A stretch of 64,000 bases of DNA from Collinsella aerofaciens (GCF_901212495.1 NZ_CAAKNY010000084.1:1-64000); one strand, 5' to 3'. Shown: positions 16,506 to 26,384, counted from the first letter of the stretch. Notes: generated by a model not told the origin, from the letters alone. A program made the numbers and translations.

Positions 16506-18398
16506 ATGAGTAAGATTCTTGGTATCGACCTTGGTACTACTAACTCCGCTATGGCCGTCCTCGAGGGCGGTTCCCCGACCATTATCGTGAACGCCGAAGG
16601 CGACCGCACCACCCCGTCCGTCGTGGGCTTCCGTGCCGACGGCGACCGCGTCGTGGGTAAGGCCGCAAAGAACCAGGCGGTCACCAACCCCAAGAACACC
16701 GTGTTCTCCATCAAGCGCTTCATGGGCCGCAAGTACTCCGAGTGCACCTCCGAGATCAAGACCGTGCCGTATGAGGTCAAGGAGGGCCAGGGTGGCCGTG
16801 CCGTCGTCGACATCGAGGGCAAGGACTACACCGCCGAGCAGGTGAGCGCCATGGTGCTCGCCAAGATGAAGGCCGACGCCGAGAAGTATCTGGGCGAGAC
16901 CGTCACCGACGCCGTCATCACCGTCCCGGCCTACTTCAACGACGCCCAGCGTCAGGCCACCAAGGACGCCGGCAAGATCGCCGGCCTCAACGTCAAGCGT
17001 ATCGTCAACGAGCCGACCGCTGCTGCCCTGGCCTATGGCCTGGACAAGCAGGGCTCCGACCAGCGCATCCTGGTCTTCGACCTGGGCGGCGGCACCTTCG
17101 ATGTCTCCATCCTCGACCTCGCCGACGGCGTGTTTGAGGTTCTGTCCACCTCGGGCGACAACCACCTGGGCGGCGACGACTGGGATCAGCGCGTCATCGA
17201 CTGGATGGCCGATAAGTTCCAGCAGGAGAACGGTGTCGACCTGCGTCAGGATCCCATGGCCCTGCAGCGTCTGAAGGAGGCCGCCGAGAACGCCAAGAAG
17301 GAGCTCTCCGCCGCCCAGCAGACCACCGTCAACCTGCCGTTCATCACCATGAACCAGTCCGGCCCGCTGCACCTCAACTACACGCTGACCCGCGCCGAGT
17401 TCGAGAAGATCACCCGCGACCTGCTCGAGCGCTGCAAGCAGCCTGTCACCAACGCCCTGCGCGACGCCAAGCTTAAGCTCTCCGATCTGACCGAGGTCAT
17501 CCTCGTCGGCGGTTCCACCCGTATGCCCGCTGTCCAGGATCTGGTCAAGACCATGACCGGCAAGCAGCCCAACATGTCCGTGAACCCCGACGAGGTCGTT
17601 GCCGACGGCGCTGCCGTCCAGGGCGGCGTGCTCACCGGTGACGTCGAGGGCATCCTGCTGCTCGACGTTACCCCGCTGTCGCTGGGCGTCGAGACCATGG
17701 GCGGCATCATGACCAAGATGATCGACCGCAACACCACGATCCCGACCTCCAAGACCGAGGTCTACTCCACCGCTGCCGACAACCAGACCAGCGTTGAGAT
17801 CAACGTGCTCCAGGGCGAGCGCGAGCTTGCCCGCGACAACAAGTCGCTCGGTAAGTTCCAGCTGACCGGCATCCCGGCTGCCCGCCGCGGCGTGCCGCAG
17901 ATCGAGGTCACCTTCGACATCGACGCCAACGGTATCGTCAAGGTCTCCGCTAAGGACAAGGGCACCGGCAAGGAGCAGCAGATCACCATTTCCGGCTCCA
18001 CCGCTCTGTCCGACGACGAGGTCGATCGTATGGTCAAGGACGCCGAGGCTCATGCCGAGGAGGACAAGAAGCAGAAGGAAGAGGTCGAGGTCCGCAACCA
18101 GACCGATAGCCTGTGCTACTCCACCGAGCAGACCCTCAACGAGCTGGGCGACAAGGTTTCCGCCGACGTGAAGTCCAAGGCCGAGGCCGCTATCGCCGAC
18201 GCCAAGAAGGCGCTCGAGGGCTCTGACGTCGAGGCCATCAAGGCCGCCGGCGAGTCCCTGCAGTCCGTGGCCTACGAGCTGGCTCAGGTTGTCTACGCCG
18301 ACGCTCAGCAGCAGACCGACGGTGCCGCCGGTGCCCAGGCTGCCGACGATGACGTCGTCGACGCCGACTACGAGGTTGTGGACGACGAGGACAAGTAA
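16506..18398 (+). CDS. dnaK: Chaperone DnaK (Hsp70)
   Basis: A 630-residue Hsp70, full length. The nucleotide-binding domain (residues 1-370) begins [15 protein letters not shown] and has [30 protein letters not shown] and [10 protein letters not shown]. The substrate-binding domain follows the linker [11 protein letters not shown], and the tail ends in the acidic EVVDDEDK type. It folds and rescues proteins in an ATP cycle driven by GrpE and a J-protein, both encoded next. It is the first gene of dnaK-grpE-dnaJ-hspR, the actinobacterial order. Confidence 0.98.
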   Translation: MSKILGIDLGTTNSAMAVLEGGSPTIIVNAEGDRTTPSVVGFRADGDRVVGKAAKNQAVTNPKNTVFSIKRFMGRKYSECTSEIKTVPYEVKEGQGGRAVVDIEGKDYTAEQVSAMVLAKMKADAEKYLGETVTDAVITVPAYFNDAQRQATKDAGKIAGLNVKRIVNEPTAAALAYGLDKQGSDQRILVFDLGGGTFDVSILDLADGVFEVLSTSGDNHLGGDDWDQRVIDWMADKFQQENGVDLRQDPMALQRLKEAAENAKKELSAAQQTTVNLPFITMNQSGPLHLNYTLTRAEFEKITRDLLERCKQPVTNALRDAKLKLSDLTEVILVGGSTRMPAVQDLVKTMTGKQPNMSVNPDEVVADGAAVQGGVLTGDVEGILLLDVTPLSLGVETMGGIMTKMIDRNTTIPTSKTEVYSTAADNQTSVEINVLQGERELARDNKSLGKFQLTGIPAARRGVPQIEVTFDIDANGIVKVSAKDKGTGKEQQITISGSTALSDDEVDRMVKDAEAHAEEDKKQKEEVEVRNQTDSLCYSTEQTLNELGDKVSADVKSKAEAAIADAKKALEGSDVEAIKAAGESLQSVAYELAQVVYADAQQQTDGAAGAQAADDDVVDADYEVVDDEDK

Positions 18399-18400
18399 TC

Positions 18401-19243
18401 ATGTCCGCCCGTAAAGCTCGCACGGAGGCGGACGCCGTTGGTGCCGCCCCCGTTGACTCTGAGGAGAAGGACGTGAAGATTCCCGTAGAGGCTGTCGACG
18501 ATACCGAGGTCAACGAGGCCCCGGCCGCCGAGGCTGCCGAGAACCAGGTAGAGGATTCCAACAAGGAGGCGACGATGACCGAGGACGAGATGGTGGAAGC
18601 CGCTATCCGCGCCGGTGAGGAAGCCGCCGACAACGACTTTAAGCTCAAGTTCGAGCAGGCCCAAAAGGAGCTTGCCGACGTGCGCAATGAGCTCGATGCC
18701 GCGGCAGAGGCTCAGAAGGCCGCCGAGGACAAGGCAAAGGACGCCACCGAGCGCACCGCCCGTCTACAGGCCGACTGGGAGAACTTCCGTCGCCGCACCG
18801 CCAACGAGCGCATCGCCGAGCGCGAGCGCGCGACCGAGAAGCTTGTCACCGCGCTATTGCCGGTGATCGACGATATCGAGCGCGCGATCGACCATGCCCG
18901 CAGCCAGGAGCTTTCCGACGACTTTAAGCAGTTCGTCGATGGCGTTGACGCGGTACATGCCAAGCTGCTCGATGTGTTTGCGCACGAGGGCGTTGAGCCC
19001 ATCGACCCCAAGGGCGAGGCGTTCGATCCGCTCGAGCACCAGGCCGTGGGGCGTGTCGAGGACGCATCGCAGTACGACGAGACCGTCAACGACGTGTACC
19101 AGAAGGGCTACCGCATGGCGGACCGCATCCTGCGCTCCGCGATGGTGACGGTGACCTACGGTGGCGAGAAGCGCCCCGCACCGGAGCCCGAAGCGGCGCC
19201 CGAGGATGCCGCGGCCGATACGGCCGAGGGCACCGAGGAGTAA
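18401..19243 (+). CDS. grpE: Nucleotide exchange factor GrpE
   Basis: A GrpE with the coiled coil at about residues 70-140 and the beta-domain at 160-255 (VEPIDPKGEAFDPLEHQAVG and the GYRMADRILRSAMVTV ending). At 280 residues it is longer than usual because of an acidic, low-complexity first 58 residues and an acidic tail. The annotated ATG at 18401 lacks a good ribosome site, whereas AAGGAGG lies seven bases before an in-frame ATG at 18575 and GAGGAGAAGG precedes a GTG at 18473. The true or an additional start may therefore be internal, giving a 222-residue form. Confidence 0.93.
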   Translation: MSARKARTEADAVGAAPVDSEEKDVKIPVEAVDDTEVNEAPAAEAAENQVEDSNKEATMTEDEMVEAAIRAGEEAADNDFKLKFEQAQKELADVRNELDAAAEAQKAAEDKAKDATERTARLQADWENFRRRTANERIAERERATEKLVTALLPVIDDIERAIDHARSQELSDDFKQFVDGVDAVHAKLLDVFAHEGVEPIDPKGEAFDPLEHQAVGRVEDASQYDETVNDVYQKGYRMADRILRSAMVTVTYGGEKRPAPEPEAAPEDAAADTAEGTEE

Positions 19244-19249
19244 TTGAGA

Positions 19250-19279
19250 AGGGCCCCGGGGCAACACCCGGGGCCCTTT
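19250..19279 (+). terminator. Hairpin terminator or attenuator between grpE and dnaJ
   Basis: A perfect 11-bp stem AGGGCCCCGGG/CCCGGGGCCCT followed by TTTC begins seven bases after the grpE stop. It probably reduces read-through into dnaJ-hspR. Confidence 0.75.
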
Positions 19280-19307
19280 CTGGCCAAGTGCCATGTGACA
19301 GTATGAA

Positions 19308-19329
19308 CCGCCGTCCGCAGGGACGGCGG
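19308..19329 (+). promoter_or_regulatory. Hairpin in the dnaJ leader
   Basis: CCGCCGTCC and GGACGGCGG form a perfect 9-bp stem with a GCAG loop, ending six bases before the AGGAGAGGAG ribosome site of dnaJ. It may shield or protect the transcript end created after the upstream terminator. Confidence 0.5.
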
Positions 19330-19351
19330 ATGTAACAGGAGAGGAGCTACG

Positions 19352-20317
19352 ATGGCTGCAGGCAAAACCTTCTATGACATCCTGGGCGTATCCAAGAGCG
19401 CCTCCGACAAAGAGATCAAGAGCGCGTTTCGCAAGCTCGCGCAAAAATATCACCCCGATGCCGGCGGCGACGAGGCCAAGTTTAAGGAGATTAGCGAAGC
19501 CTACGAGACGCTTTCGGACGAGAAGAAACGCAAAGAGTACGACCAGATGCTCATGTTCGGCGGCATGCCGGGCGCGGGCGGCGCATATAGCGGTGGCTAC
19601 GGTGCCGGTGCCGGCGCGAGCGGCTGGGGCGATATCTTCGACAGCATCTTTAGCGGCAACGGCGCCTGGGGCAGCGATTGGGGCTCGGGCTTTGCCGGGG
19701 CCGCGGGTAATGCCGGCGCGGGCGCGGGCCGCAACCGCGCGCGCAAAGGCGGCGACCTGTCGCTGACCGTCGATGTTTCGGCCGAGGACGCGTTTCGCGG
19801 CGTGACACACAAGGTCACCTACCGCATTCCCTCGACGGGCGAACAGCAGACCATCACGGTCTCGGTGCCTGCGGGTGCGGTCGACGGCGGCAAATTGCGT
19901 TACAAGCGCCGTGGCGAGTACGGCGTTGCCGGAGGCGAGCGCGGCGACCTGGTCGTGACCACGCACGTGGAGGAGCATCCGCTGTTTAAGCGCAAGGGCG
20001 CCGATGTGACTATGGAGGTGCCGATCTCGGTCTACGAGGCGGCGCTCGGCTGCACGGTGGATGTGCCCACGCCCGGCGGCGCGACGGTTCGTCTGAAGGT
20101 GCCCGCTGGCACCCAGACGGGCAAGAAGTTTCGCTTTAAGGAGATGGGTGCGCCCGACGTTAAGCATCGCGGCCGCACGGGTGCACTGCTCGTCGAGATC
20201 AAGGTGCAGGTTCCCTCGAACCTGTCCGACGATGAGCGCGATGCTATGACCAAGCTGCGCGAGGCCGACACGCGCGATTATCGCGAGAAGGTCAACCGTT
20301 ACAAGGCGACATTCTAG
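19352..20317 (+). CDS. dnaJ: DnaJ-type cochaperone without zinc finger (CbpA-like)
   Basis: A 321-residue J-protein. The J domain is residues 4-70 with the HPD tripeptide at 35-37 (KYHPDAGG). A Gly-rich linker covers about 72-135, followed directly by the two C-terminal beta domains. The four CxxCxGxG repeats of type I DnaJ are absent, so this is a class II protein of the CbpA/DnaJ2 type. It stimulates the DnaK ATPase and delivers substrates. It is the only J-protein in this cluster. Confidence 0.92.
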   Translation: MAAGKTFYDILGVSKSASDKEIKSAFRKLAQKYHPDAGGDEAKFKEISEAYETLSDEKKRKEYDQMLMFGGMPGAGGAYSGGYGAGAGASGWGDIFDSIFSGNGAWGSDWGSGFAGAAGNAGAGAGRNRARKGGDLSLTVDVSAEDAFRGVTHKVTYRIPSTGEQQTITVSVPAGAVDGGKLRYKRRGEYGVAGGERGDLVVTTHVEEHPLFKRKGADVTMEVPISVYEAALGCTVDVPTPGGATVRLKVPAGTQTGKKFRFKEMGAPDVKHRGRTGALLVEIKVQVPSNLSDDERDAMTKLREADTRDYREKVNRYKATF

Positions 20318-20390
20318 TTTGGTTGCGTGGCCCACGGGCTGGCCGCAGGCTTATGGTGGAGATGTGCGAGACGGAAAGGGGTCAGGTAGC

Positions 20391-20807
20391 ATGGCCGAGG
20401 ACAATAGGAACAAACCGCTGTATATGATCAGCGTGGCGGCCGAGCTGACCGGCATGCACCCGCAGACTCTGCGCGTCTACGAGTCCAAGGGCCTGGTGAA
20501 CCCCCAGCGCTCGGGCGGTAACACGCGTCTGTATTCGCGTGCCGATATCGAGCGCCTGGAGCTCATCAACCAACTGACCGACGAGGGCATCAACCTCGCC
20601 GGCGTGGTGCGCATCCTCGATATGAAGGAGCGCGCCGAGGAGCGCGAGCGCGAGAACGAGAAGCTCCGCGCCCGCGTACGCCAGCTCGAGGACGAGCTGC
20701 ACGAGTACAAGATGCAAAAGAAGATCACCGCCCTGGCCCCGCGCGACGGCTCGGTCAACCCCGAGCAAGTCATGCGCAAGCTTTTGGGCGCCGGCGGAGA
20801 CTTATAG
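20391..20807 (+). CDS. hspR: Heat-shock repressor HspR (MerR family)
   Basis: A 138-residue MerR-type regulator. The winged helix spans about 9-75 (YMISVAAELTGMHPQTLRVY, then GLVNPQRSGGNTRLYSR) and a coiled coil covers about 80-115. This is HspR as found after dnaJ in actinobacteria, where DnaK acts as corepressor in a feedback loop on dnaK and clpB. The ATG at 20391 follows AAAGGGG; the longer upstream reading lacks a ribosome site. Confidence 0.92.
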   Translation: MAEDNRNKPLYMISVAAELTGMHPQTLRVYESKGLVNPQRSGGNTRLYSRADIERLELINQLTDEGINLAGVVRILDMKERAEERERENEKLRARVRQLEDELHEYKMQKKITALAPRDGSVNPEQVMRKLLGAGGDL

Positions 20808-20834
20808 TTACGCGGTTTTACCAAACCGCGTAAC
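20807..20834 (+). terminator. Hairpin at the end of hspR
   Basis: GTTACGCGGTTT/AAACCGCGTAAC forms a perfect 12-bp stem with a TACC loop that includes the last stop base. No T-tract follows, so it is either an atypical terminator or a transcript-end stabiliser. Confidence 0.5.
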
Positions 20835-20847
20835 CGGCCGACGCTGC

Positions 20848-20946
20848 AAGCCCGCCAGAGCGGCAATCTGCCTTTCAACTTTGGCGGCATGACCAGAAGG
20901 TCAATGCCGCCTTGTTTCAAGGCGCCTTGCTCGCTCTGGCGGGCTT
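20848..20946. repeat. Structured intergenic element (nested inverted repeats)
   Basis: Perfect 15-bp outer arms (AAGCCCGCCAGAGCG at 20848-20862 and the complement at 20932-20946) enclose an inner hairpin at 20883-20911 (GGCGGCATGACC with GGTCAATGCCGCC, one bulged A). The nature is unknown: repeat, small RNA or terminator complex. Confidence 0.5.
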
Positions 20947-20970
20947 TCGCTGTCGTTGCCAAAACATCGG

Positions 20971-21048
20971 TAGTCATTGGGGACGTTCTTAAATGACTAG
21001 TCGAAAGGGACACTCTTGCGGCACTTGGCACTTGGCACTTGGCACTTG
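20971..21048. repeat. Family D repeat and a 7-bp tandem repeat
   Basis: TAGTCATTGGGGACGTTCTT and AAATGACTAG (20971-21000) is a copy of the element at 58292-58348. It is followed at 21021-21048 by four tandem copies of GCACTTG. No gene is seen between 20946 and 21224. Confidence 0.65.
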
Positions 21049-21223
21049 GGGACGTTCCTTTTGTGCCGGCACTTGGGGACACTCCTTGCGCCAATACCAC
21101 CCTCTGCTTTACCGAGATAAAGTGAACGTGCAGATTCGTAACCCGCTGGCAACCGTTCTATGGCACGATATTGAACGAATGTATGCTATGCGCCCGAGCC
21201 TTTCGGGCAGAGTGGGAGACAGT

Positions 21224-23524
21224 ATGGTCAAGCTGTACGAGGATGGCGTCTACCTGCGTGGTGGCAGCGAGGTTGTGCCTGCGGCCGAGGCTGCCGAGCG
21301 CGGCATTACGCAGACACCTGAGGATGCCAAGCGCGGCACCATCGCGTATTCGATCCTTCAGGCACACAATACTTCCGGCGACCCCGTGGCACTCAAGATT
21401 CGTTTCGATGCCATGGCGAGCCACGACATCACCTTCGTCGGCATCATCCAGACGGCGCGCGCCTCGGGCATGGAGCAGTTCCCGCTGCCTTACGTGCTCA
21501 CCAACTGCCATAACTCGCTGTGCGCCGTGGGCGGCACCATCAACGAGGACGACCACGTCTTTGGCCTTTCCGCAGCCAAGAAGTACGGCGGCATCTTCGT
21601 CCCGCCGCACATCGCCGTCATCCACTCCTTTATGCGCGAGAACTTCGCCGGTTGCGGCAAGATGATCCTGGGCTCCGACTCGCACACCCGCTACGGCGCC
21701 CTGGGTACCATGGCCGTGGGCGAGGGCGGCGGCGAGTTGGCAAAGCAGCTGCTGCGTGACACCTACGATGTTGCCTATCCCGGCGTTGTCGCCATCTACC
21801 TCACGGGCGCCCCGCGTCCCGGCGTCGGCCCGCACGATGTGGCGCTTGCCATCATCCGCGCCGTCTTTGCCAAGGGCTACGTTAAGAACAAGGTCATGGA
21901 GTTCGTGGGCCCCGGCATCGCGAGCATGACGACCGACTACCGCAACGGCGTCGATGTCATGACCACCGAGACCACCTGCCTGTCGAGCATCTGGGCCACC
22001 GACGAGGACACGCACGCGTTTTTGACCATGCACGGCCGCGGTGACGACTACCGCAAGCTCAAGCCCGCCGATGTCGCCTACTACGACGGCTGCGTCGAGG
22101 TCGACCTGTCGAGCATCAAGCCCATGATCGCGCTGCCGTTCCATCCTTCCAACGGCTTTGAGATCGACGAGCTCAACGAAAACCTCGAGGACATCCTGCA
22201 CGAGGTGGAGCTCGAGGCCGCCAAGATCGGTGAGGGCAAGACGCACTTTAGCCTGCTCGACAAGATCGTCGACGGCAAGCTGCACGTGCAGCAGGGCGTT
22301 ATCGCCGGCTGCTCGGGCGGCAACTACGACTCCGTGGTCCAGGCTGCCCGCGTGCTCAAGGGCGCCAACATCGGCTGCGGCGAGTTCTCGCTGTCGGTCT
22401 ATCCCACGAGCCAGCCCGTGGCGCTCGAGCTTACACGCCGCGGCTACATCTACGACCTTATGGAGGCCGGCGCGATTGTGCGCACGGCATTCTGCGGCCC
22501 GTGCTTCGGTGCCGGCGACACGCCTGCCAACAACGGCCTGTCGATCCGACACACTACGCGCAACTTCCCCAACCGCGAGGGTTCCAAGCCGGGCAATGGC
22601 CAGCTGAGCGCCGTGGCCCTGATGGACGCTCGCTCCATTGCGGCGACGGCTGCCAACGGCGGCGTCCTGACGCCGGCGACCGACCTGCCCGAGGAGACCT
22701 GGGACGAGGCCTGCGAGTACACCTTTGACGACGCGCCGTACAAAAAGCGTGTGTACTGGGGCTTTGGCAAGGCGGAGCCTGCCGACGAGCTGGTCGAGGG
22801 TCCCAACATCAAGCCGTGGCCCGCGATGGAGCCCCTCGGCGACGATATCCTGCTCAAGGTGTGCTCCAAGATCATGGACCCGGTCACCACGACCGACGAG
22901 CTCATTCCCTCGGGCGAGACGAGCTCCTTCCGCTCCAACCCGCTGGGCCTGGCCGAGTTTACGCTCAGCCGCCGCGACCCGGCTTACGTGGGCCGCTCCA
23001 AGGAGGTCGACGCCGTGGAGAAGCGTCGCGTTGCCGGTGAGGCCGCGGGCGACCTGGCGGCGCTCGATGCCGAGCTTGCCAGTGTGTTTGAGGCGCTGGA
23101 TGGCGTGGGTGTCGCGGCCGATGCCAAGGCGACCGAGTACGGCTCCATGATCTACGCTAAGAAGCCCGGCGACGGCTCTGCCCGCGAGCAGGCTGCGAGC
23201 TGCCAGCGCGTGATCGGCGGCCTGGCCAACATCGTCCACGAGTACGCCACCAAGCGTTATCGCTCTAACGTGATGAACTGGGGCATGGTGCCCTTCCAGA
23301 TGGAGGCCGAGCCCAACTTTGAGGTGGGCGACTACGTCTTTGTGCCGGGTATCCGCGCCGCGCTCGACGGCGATCTGCAGAACATTGCCGCCTACGTAGT
23401 GCGTGCCGATGGTGCGGTCGAGCAGATTGAGCTCTATATTGCCGATATGACGGCCGAAGAGCGTGCCATCGTCAAGGCCGGCTGCCTGATCAACTACAAC
23501 AAGTTCAAGGCCGCTGCCGAGTAA
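21224..23524 (+). CDS. Aconitase-superfamily hydratase
   Basis: A 766-residue protein with the aconitase fold arranged as the domain 1-3 plus swivel order. Cluster cysteines are visible at [13 protein letters not shown], in GCSGGNYD and in [13 protein letters not shown] (the CxxC pair), and a [12 protein letters not shown] active-site segment is present. It differs clearly from AcnA/AcnB sequence and belongs with the less studied hydratase group (YbhJ-like), so its substrate cannot be called. It is monocistronic. The ATG at 21224 follows GGGAGA; upstream frame extension runs through intergenic repeats and is not real. Confidence 0.85.
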   Translation: MVKLYEDGVYLRGGSEVVPAAEAAERGITQTPEDAKRGTIAYSILQAHNTSGDPVALKIRFDAMASHDITFVGIIQTARASGMEQFPLPYVLTNCHNSLCAVGGTINEDDHVFGLSAAKKYGGIFVPPHIAVIHSFMRENFAGCGKMILGSDSHTRYGALGTMAVGEGGGELAKQLLRDTYDVAYPGVVAIYLTGAPRPGVGPHDVALAIIRAVFAKGYVKNKVMEFVGPGIASMTTDYRNGVDVMTTETTCLSSIWATDEDTHAFLTMHGRGDDYRKLKPADVAYYDGCVEVDLSSIKPMIALPFHPSNGFEIDELNENLEDILHEVELEAAKIGEGKTHFSLLDKIVDGKLHVQQGVIAGCSGGNYDSVVQAARVLKGANIGCGEFSLSVYPTSQPVALELTRRGYIYDLMEAGAIVRTAFCGPCFGAGDTPANNGLSIRHTTRNFPNREGSKPGNGQLSAVALMDARSIAATAANGGVLTPATDLPEETWDEACEYTFDDAPYKKRVYWGFGKAEPADELVEGPNIKPWPAMEPLGDDILLKVCSKIMDPVTTTDELIPSGETSSFRSNPLGLAEFTLSRRDPAYVGRSKEVDAVEKRRVAGEAAGDLAALDAELASVFEALDGVGVAADAKATEYGSMIYAKKPGDGSAREQAASCQRVIGGLANIVHEYATKRYRSNVMNWGMVPFQMEAEPNFEVGDYVFVPGIRAALDGDLQNIAAYVVRADGAVEQIELYIADMTAEERAIVKAGCLINYNKFKAAAE

Positions 23525-23541
23525 CGCACTTAATGGTCCGC

Positions 23542-23611
23542 CCGGGGCTTACCCTTTCCCGCCCGCTCACGCGCTTCGCGAGGGTCGCGTTCGGGAAAGG
23601 GTAAGCCCCGG
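23542..23611 (+). terminator. Long-stem terminator after the hydratase gene
   Basis: CCGGGGCTTACCCTTTCCC and its exact complement flank a 32-base loop. It directly follows the hydratase stop. Confidence 0.6.
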
Positions 23612-23704
23612 ACTACATTTCTGCGTTCTCGTTGGGTCTTGAGGGACGCTAATAAATAGACTTGCTTGATGCCGCCTCTTTTATTGGGGCGGCATCTTTG
23701 TCGA

Positions 23705-23742
23705 AAACCACCACAATGGGGACAGGCACCTTTGTGGTGGTT
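23705..23742. repeat. Family E palindrome, copy 1
   Basis: AAACCACCACAA ... TTTGTGGTGGTT with GGGGACAGGCACC in the centre. Other copies are at 25628-25662 and 27285-27317. Confidence 0.7.
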
Positions 23743-23749
23743 CTGTTTG

Positions 23750-23965
23750 TCTCGATCTGTAACACCTTGGCTGTTAGAAGCGGGCCTGCTGTTACAGATT
23801 GAGATTTTCGGATAAGGCTCCGCGGTCAATCTCGATTTATAACGTCTAGGCCCCAATTTGCCGAGTAGTTGTTACAGATCGAGATAAACGTCCGCCGTCG
23901 ATCATTTCATCTCGATCTGTAACACCTGGGACCGAAAAGGGCCGCTGGATGTGACAGATCGAGAC
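23750..23965. repeat. Array of three hairpin repeats, family A, copy 1
   Basis: Three palindromic units at 23750-23804, 23829-23885 and 23909-23965. Each starts TCTCGATCTGTAACA (or a one- to three-base variant) and ends with its complement TGTTACAGATCGAGA. A second three-unit array, also preceded by a family E palindrome, lies at 27326-27541. Confidence 0.8.
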
Positions 23966-24133
23966 AGTGGAGCGTCGGAGCCGAAAACCACCACGAAAGC
24001 CCCTTGCGGTGGTTTTTGAGGGGCCAAATGTTCCCGTTAGAGCCCAACGCGGGCTGTTGGCACCTTTAGTTGTTAGCGGCGGGATACGGCTGCATGATTA
24101 AATAGTTGAACTATTCTCACTAGATTCACTACT

Positions 24134-24162
24134 TTCACTATTTGCACTATTGATACTATAAT
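24134..24162 (+). promoter_or_regulatory. Promoter of the AAA ATPase gene
   Basis: TTCACT (24134-24139) and a perfect TATAAT (24157-24162) are separated by 17 bp, within an AT-rich run of repeated TTCACTA/TGCACTAT steps ahead of the gene at 24196. Confidence 0.55.
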
Positions 24163-24195
24163 CACGATAGCGACGACAGTAGGAAGGTGGGGACA

Positions 24196-25311
24196 TTGAA
24201 GCGCACGATAATCAACCCGTTTAAGCCGACCGCTGGCGCTGAACCTCCGGTCCTTATCGGACGCGAGCGGGTTATTGATGATTTTAGGGACGGCATCGAA
24301 GAAGGCGTGGGTGCCCCCGGAAGGCTCATGCGCATTACCGGTCCGCGCGGGTCGGGCAAGACGGCCCTGCTGACAGAGCTCGGCGATATCGCGAAGTCGT
24401 ATGGTTGGCATGTGGTCGACGTGACCGCGGCGGGCAGCATCGTTGACGCCGTCCAGCATGAGCTCGCGCGTACCTCAGGCAATACCGAGGTTCATTTGGA
24501 AGCAAGTCTTGGTGTGGTTAAAGCGGGCGTATCAAAGTCCTCTACCGGGCCTGAGACGCTACGGGGCGTCTTGACGAGCGTGGCGTCACAGGAAACGCAA
24601 CATGGTGCCGGTCTGCTGGTGACAGTCGATGAAATACAGGATGCAGATGCTGATGATGTGCGGCTCATTGCGGCGGCCGTGCAGCACCTTATCCGCGAAC
24701 GCAAGAATATCGCGTTTGTATTTGCTGGCTTGACCATGGGCGTAATGGACCTCATCAATGGCCGTGCCCTTACATTTCTACAACGGGCTAAGGCTGAAGA
24801 GCTCGCCTCAATTCCGCTATCGGATGTCTCGGATTCGATGGCTTCAACCGTGGAAGGTGCCGGATTGCACTTGAATGGAAAAGTGCTTGAGATGACGGCT
24901 TGCGCTACGAGGGGATATGCGTATCTTGTGCAGCTCGTGGGCTATCGCGTATTCGCGAATGCGCGCAAGCATGCCGACCGCGATGTGTCGATATCGCTCG
25001 AGGATGCCCGGAAGGGCATTGAAGAAGCGTATGGTGAGTTTGAGGGTTCCGTGCTCGACGTTGCCCTTGCCGATTTGCCGCTTCGTGCGATCGAGTACCT
25101 CATTGTCATGGCCAAACACGAGGGGAATGTGCCGACTAAAGAGATCGCGGCGGAGCTGTCCTTGCCTCCTGCGAGCCTGACAGCGACACGAAGGCAACTT
25201 ATCAAGGCGCAGGTTATCGATGCGCCCTCGCGCGGCGTGGTGAGATTTTCGATTCCGCTGTTGCGCGAATATCTGCTTAAGAGCTCGAGCGAAATCCTAT
25301 CAAGATATTGA
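24196..25311 (+). CDS. AAA ATPase with C-terminal winged helix
   Basis: A 371-residue ATPase. Walker A GPRGSGKT lies near residue 50 and Walker B LLVTVDEIQD near 143; the last 80 residues form a winged-helix domain (TKEIAAELSLPPASLTATRRQL). This resembles the Orc1/Cdc6-like and archaeal-type ATPases that bacteria use in mobile or defence-like loci. The TTG at 24196 is placed well behind AGGAAGG; a GTG at 24187 overlaps that site and is less likely. It stands alone inside a repeat-bounded island, so no partner is evident. Confidence 0.75.
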   Translation: MKRTIINPFKPTAGAEPPVLIGRERVIDDFRDGIEEGVGAPGRLMRITGPRGSGKTALLTELGDIAKSYGWHVVDVTAAGSIVDAVQHELARTSGNTEVHLEASLGVVKAGVSKSSTGPETLRGVLTSVASQETQHGAGLLVTVDEIQDADADDVRLIAAAVQHLIRERKNIAFVFAGLTMGVMDLINGRALTFLQRAKAEELASIPLSDVSDSMASTVEGAGLHLNGKVLEMTACATRGYAYLVQLVGYRVFANARKHADRDVSISLEDARKGIEEAYGEFEGSVLDVALADLPLRAIEYLIVMAKHEGNVPTKEIAAELSLPPASLTATRRQLIKAQVIDAPSRGVVRFSIPLLREYLLKSSSEILSRY

Positions 25312-25399
25312 TATTTGTTGGATAGCTTGAAGGGGCCAAAAGCCAACGTCAGAGACTAAAAACGGCCTTCAACGCCGGCGATTGGTCCCTGCCAACCCA

Positions 25400-25438
25400 A
25401 AGAAGCCGCCGCAGGAATGGTTCCTGCGGCGGCTTCTT
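25400..25438 (+). terminator. Strong hairpin after the ATPase gene
   Basis: AAGAAGCCGCCGCAGGAA and its perfect 18-base complement around a TGG loop, ending in CTTCTT. It can act in both directions. Confidence 0.7.
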
Positions 25439-25468
25439 GCATCGTAAAGCGGATATGTCCGATTGCGA

Positions 25469-25627
25469 TTAAATCGCAAGTCCTGCCTCGTAGCCCTCGC
25501 GCGAGGCGACGAGCGCGTTGCCGGCCTTGATGGCGCAGCCCACGACCTGCACGTTGTCGCAGTGCTTGCGCGCGGTCTCCTCGAGCGGGTTGTAGGCGCG
25601 GTAGCCAAGGCATTGAATCCCGTAGAG
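25469..25627 (-). pseudogene. C-terminal fragment of an FAD/FMN-dependent old-yellow-enzyme-type oxidoreductase
   Basis: On the minus strand about 52 codons end at TAA 25469-25471 and read ...VQVVGCAIKAGNALVASREGYEAGLAI, typical of the C-terminus of 2,4-dienoyl-CoA reductase/FadH-like flavoproteins. The open frame stops exactly where a family E palindrome begins (25628), and nothing of the remaining roughly 600 residues is present. It is a deletion remnant. Confidence 0.65.
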
Positions 25628-25662
25628 CCACCACAAAGGGGACAGGCACCTTTGCGGTGGTG
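25628..25662. repeat. Family E palindrome, copy 2
   Basis: CCACCACAAAGGGGACAGGC then ACCTTTGCGGTGGTGG. It sits at the breakpoint of the flavoprotein gene remnant. Confidence 0.7.
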
Positions 25663-25715
25663 GGGAGTGAGCTCGATGTCGGCGCGCGTGTTGAGCGACA
25701 TCTCAATGAATGCCC

Positions 25716-26384
25716 CTACAGGACTCCGTCCAGGCCAGCGGGTTTAATCGTTTTGGGAATGCCGAGTTTGGATGACGCGCAATCGTCGACATTGTCTTTG
25801 ATTCCATCTTTGGTGTAGACGGTGACCGTATAGGTGCTGTGCCCAAATTTGCTCTTATCGCGTATCGCCCAGGCCTGCCAATAGGCAGCTTTGCCTCGTC
25901 CTCTGATCTTTCCGATGCGGCGAAGTTCTGTTCGCTTTAATTCCTGGTTGTTTTCCATGGTTCGACCGGCCTCATCGGTGAGCCCGCACTGCCCAAGCAG
26001 CTTGTCGAGGACTTGGTTCATGTGGCGCTCATCGGTGTTTGGAGCATAGTCGTAAGCGAGGGTGATGGAGGCAAGGGGCTGGTCATCGATCAGATAGTTC
26101 ATCGTTTGAGGTTCAAGGACGAAATGGGGAGAGCGTCCGTCGACCTGACCGAGCAGCGGTAACTTTGACTGCCATAATCCGGTGGGAATTCTATCTTCGT
26201 AGAACACACCGCGGCAAATAAAGGAGAGCGAGGTGGCACGTGAGCCGGCGCCGACCATCCCGCATAAATCGAAGGGCGAGGCGATACCAAGGGAAAAGGG
26301 CGTGACGACGATAAAGAAGATCATCACGATGGGTATGGCGAGCATGACAATGACGTTGCGACCGGTGGAATAAGACGACTTCAT
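25716..26384 (-). CDS. Membrane-anchored hypothetical protein, 222 aa
   Basis: A short basic N-terminus is followed by one hydrophobic segment (about residues 12-34), then a roughly 185-residue extracytoplasmic part with three or four cysteines. No family is recognised. The start at 26384 has AAGGATC upstream; a longer frame lacks a ribosome site. It is divergent from the gene at 26605, which encodes a protein of almost the same size and topology, suggesting a functional pair. Confidence 0.65.
   Translation of the reverse strand: MKSSYSTGRNVIVMLAIPIVMIFFIVVTPFSLGIASPFDLCGMVGAGSRATSLSFICRGVFYEDRIPTGLWQSKLPLLGQVDGRSPHFVLEPQTMNYLIDDQPLASITLAYDYAPNTDERHMNQVLDKLLGQCGLTDEAGRTMENNQELKRTELRRIGKIRGRGKAAYWQAWAIRDKSKFGHSTYTVTVYTKDGIKDNVDDCASSKLGIPKTIKPAGLDGVL

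Noticed and set aside
19352-20317. DnaJ with zinc finger lost by a sequencing error
   Set aside because: The frame is intact across the linker and the C-terminal domains follow directly, as in natural class II J-proteins.
21021-21048. Tandem GCACTTG repeat as an iteron origin
   Set aside because: There are only four short copies within a repeat-rich gap, with no replication gene or AT-rich unwinding region beside them.
21158-23239. Long antisense reading frames opposite the hydratase, dnaK, clpB and activase genes
   Set aside because: They are shadows of strongly biased GC-rich codons, without ribosome sites or recognisable domains.
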